64,000 nt of DNA from Albifimbria verrucaria (lineage: Eukaryota; Ascomycota; Sordariomycetes; Hypocreales; Stachybotryaceae): contig JAHREC010000062.1 of NCBI GenBank assembly GCA_020081605.1, forward strand, positions 2,170,001 to 2,234,000, read 5' to 3'. Position 1 is the first letter of the stretch. Each line of letters starts with the position of its first letter. This document shows positions 63,113 through 64,000 of the stretch, piece after piece. Both the position numbers and the translations under genes were made by a program. Below the pieces are notes generated by a model, which did not search any database, was not told the DNA's origin, and was given only the letters and a program-made list of their open reading frames with translations.

Positions 63113-64000
63113 CTAATCCCCATGCTTAGTCGCTGTCTTCGTCCGCAGCATCTCCTTCTTGGCGGCCTTGGCAGCCTTCTTCTCAGCCTTCCGGCGCTTG
63201 CGCTCGGCCTTCTCTTCGGGGTCTCGCCCTCGTGCTTCTTCTTCCTCTTCTTATCGGCATCCTCAGAGGCGGCGGGTTCCGAGACAGTCACCTTGGTGAC
63301 GGTGGTCTCCTCGACGGTCTGCTCAGCAGCAGGGGCAGCGGCAGCGGCAGCGGCAGAGGCGTCGGGGGCGCATGGAAGTCCTTGTACTCAGAGGTCCACT
63401 TGGCGGGAGTGGCCTCGTTGGGGCGGCCGAACTTGTCCAGCTTTCCGTCGGCCTTCATCTTCTTCTTCTCCAGAGCAACAGGGCCGAGACCCCAGCGGCG
63501 GGGTACAGGTCACGCTCCATGATGCAGCGCTTGACCTTGGCAACAACGCCGTGGTCGCAAGTCGACATCTCGACGGTGGACATCTGGGCAATACCCAGGG
63601 CAATGGCCTCGCCCTTGGTGGTCATCAGGACGACCTCCTCGTGGTGCTCAATGTCGGCCTCTGAGGTTCACATTAGTGAGTGCACTATAGAGAAAAAGGT
63701 GAGAGCTGTAAATCACATACCGTAGCGGAGCAGACCGGGAAGCATCAGCTTGGCACCGTAGCAGACAGCGTTGACGGCGCTGTCCTTGACGACCAGACGC
63801 TTGTAGGAAGTCAACAGAGTCTCGAGGGGAGCAATGACCCTTCGGAGGTAGGACTCGTCGCGGGTGTTGTCCATAGTCCACTGGGCGTCCAGCACGTCGT
63901 GCAGGGTGACCAGCTGCTTGGTCTCGTCCATGGCACCACTGCGAACACGGCGCAGCTCCTGCATGTGGCCACCAACACCGAGCAGGAGACCCAGGTGCAC
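63113..64000 (-). CDS. CBF5: Cbf5/dyskerin, H/ACA snoRNP pseudouridine synthase (3' part)
   Basis: Catalytic subunit of H/ACA RNPs, which makes pseudouridine in rRNA; nucleolar. The gene enters from the right edge; visible exons are 64000-63721 and 63660-63113 with the intron 63720-63661. Motifs: [38 protein letters not shown] (end of the catalytic domain), then the PUA region [34 protein letters not shown] and [18 protein letters not shown], and an Ala-rich then Lys-rich KKE/D-type tail ending TATKHGD in the corrected frame. Three lost bases, + strand 63500-63503, 63364-63368, 63218-63221. The window lacks the N-terminal TruB catalytic core. Confidence 0.93.

Overview
The window is chromosomal DNA of a filamentous ascomycete (Pezizomycotina, most likely Sordariomycetes). 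The reasons are short 45-140 bp introns with GTAAGT-like donors, CTAAC/CTGAC branch sites and YAG acceptors; C-ending codon preference; long intergenic leaders; and typical filamentous-fungal families (CTF1/Far-type zinc-cluster factor, GT2 glycosyltransferase, Kar9-type protein with a GAS2 domain, DUF7580 protein, Cys-rich single-pass surface protein). No bacterial, viral or CRISPR features were seen.

Layout: tail of an unidentified gene (2-226), ribosomal protein L4 (1101-2348, +), convergent Aro8-type aminotransferase (2597-4640, -). An AT-richer accessory stretch follows: DUF7580 protein (5716-7529, -) head-to-head with a multi-C2H2 zinc-finger protein (7837-10469, +), then a flavin monooxygenase (11105-12503, -). 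Next come a large Cdc13/POT1-type telomere protein (13680-18079, +), malic enzyme (about 23265-25615, +) and a CTF1-type regulator (30569-33954, +), the last two each behind about 5 kb without genes; then Kar9/GAS2 protein (36082-38871, +), membrane-anchored GH16 (40421-42067, +) and GT2 glycosyltransferase (45742-48657, +). The right part is an RNA/ribosome block: LSG1 (49261-51247, -) divergent from LTV1 (51683-52965, +), SAC3 (53598-57702, +), a Cys-rich membrane protein (58455-59985, -), membrane-anchored GH43 (61051-62259, -) and the 3' part of CBF5 (63113 to the right edge, -).

The main caveat for any user: almost every conserved gene is broken by one-base losses of G or C, usually in a G/C run and usually a C on the coding strand. 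I located about 54 in roughly 35 kb of coding sequence. When they are allowed for, exon phases close exactly in nearly every gene. Because essential genes (RPL4, LSG1, CBF5, SAC3) are all hit, this looks like a consensus error of the assembly, not biology. Coordinates below span whole genes; automatic ORFs are only fragments of them.

Functionally the window mixes translation and ribosome assembly (RPL4, LSG1, LTV1, CBF5), mRNA export (SAC3), telomere maintenance, spindle positioning (Kar9), carbon/fatty-acid metabolism (malic enzyme, CTF1) and cell-wall or surface enzymes (GH16, GH43, GT2). The divergent DUF7580/C2H2 pair is the most novel-looking unit.
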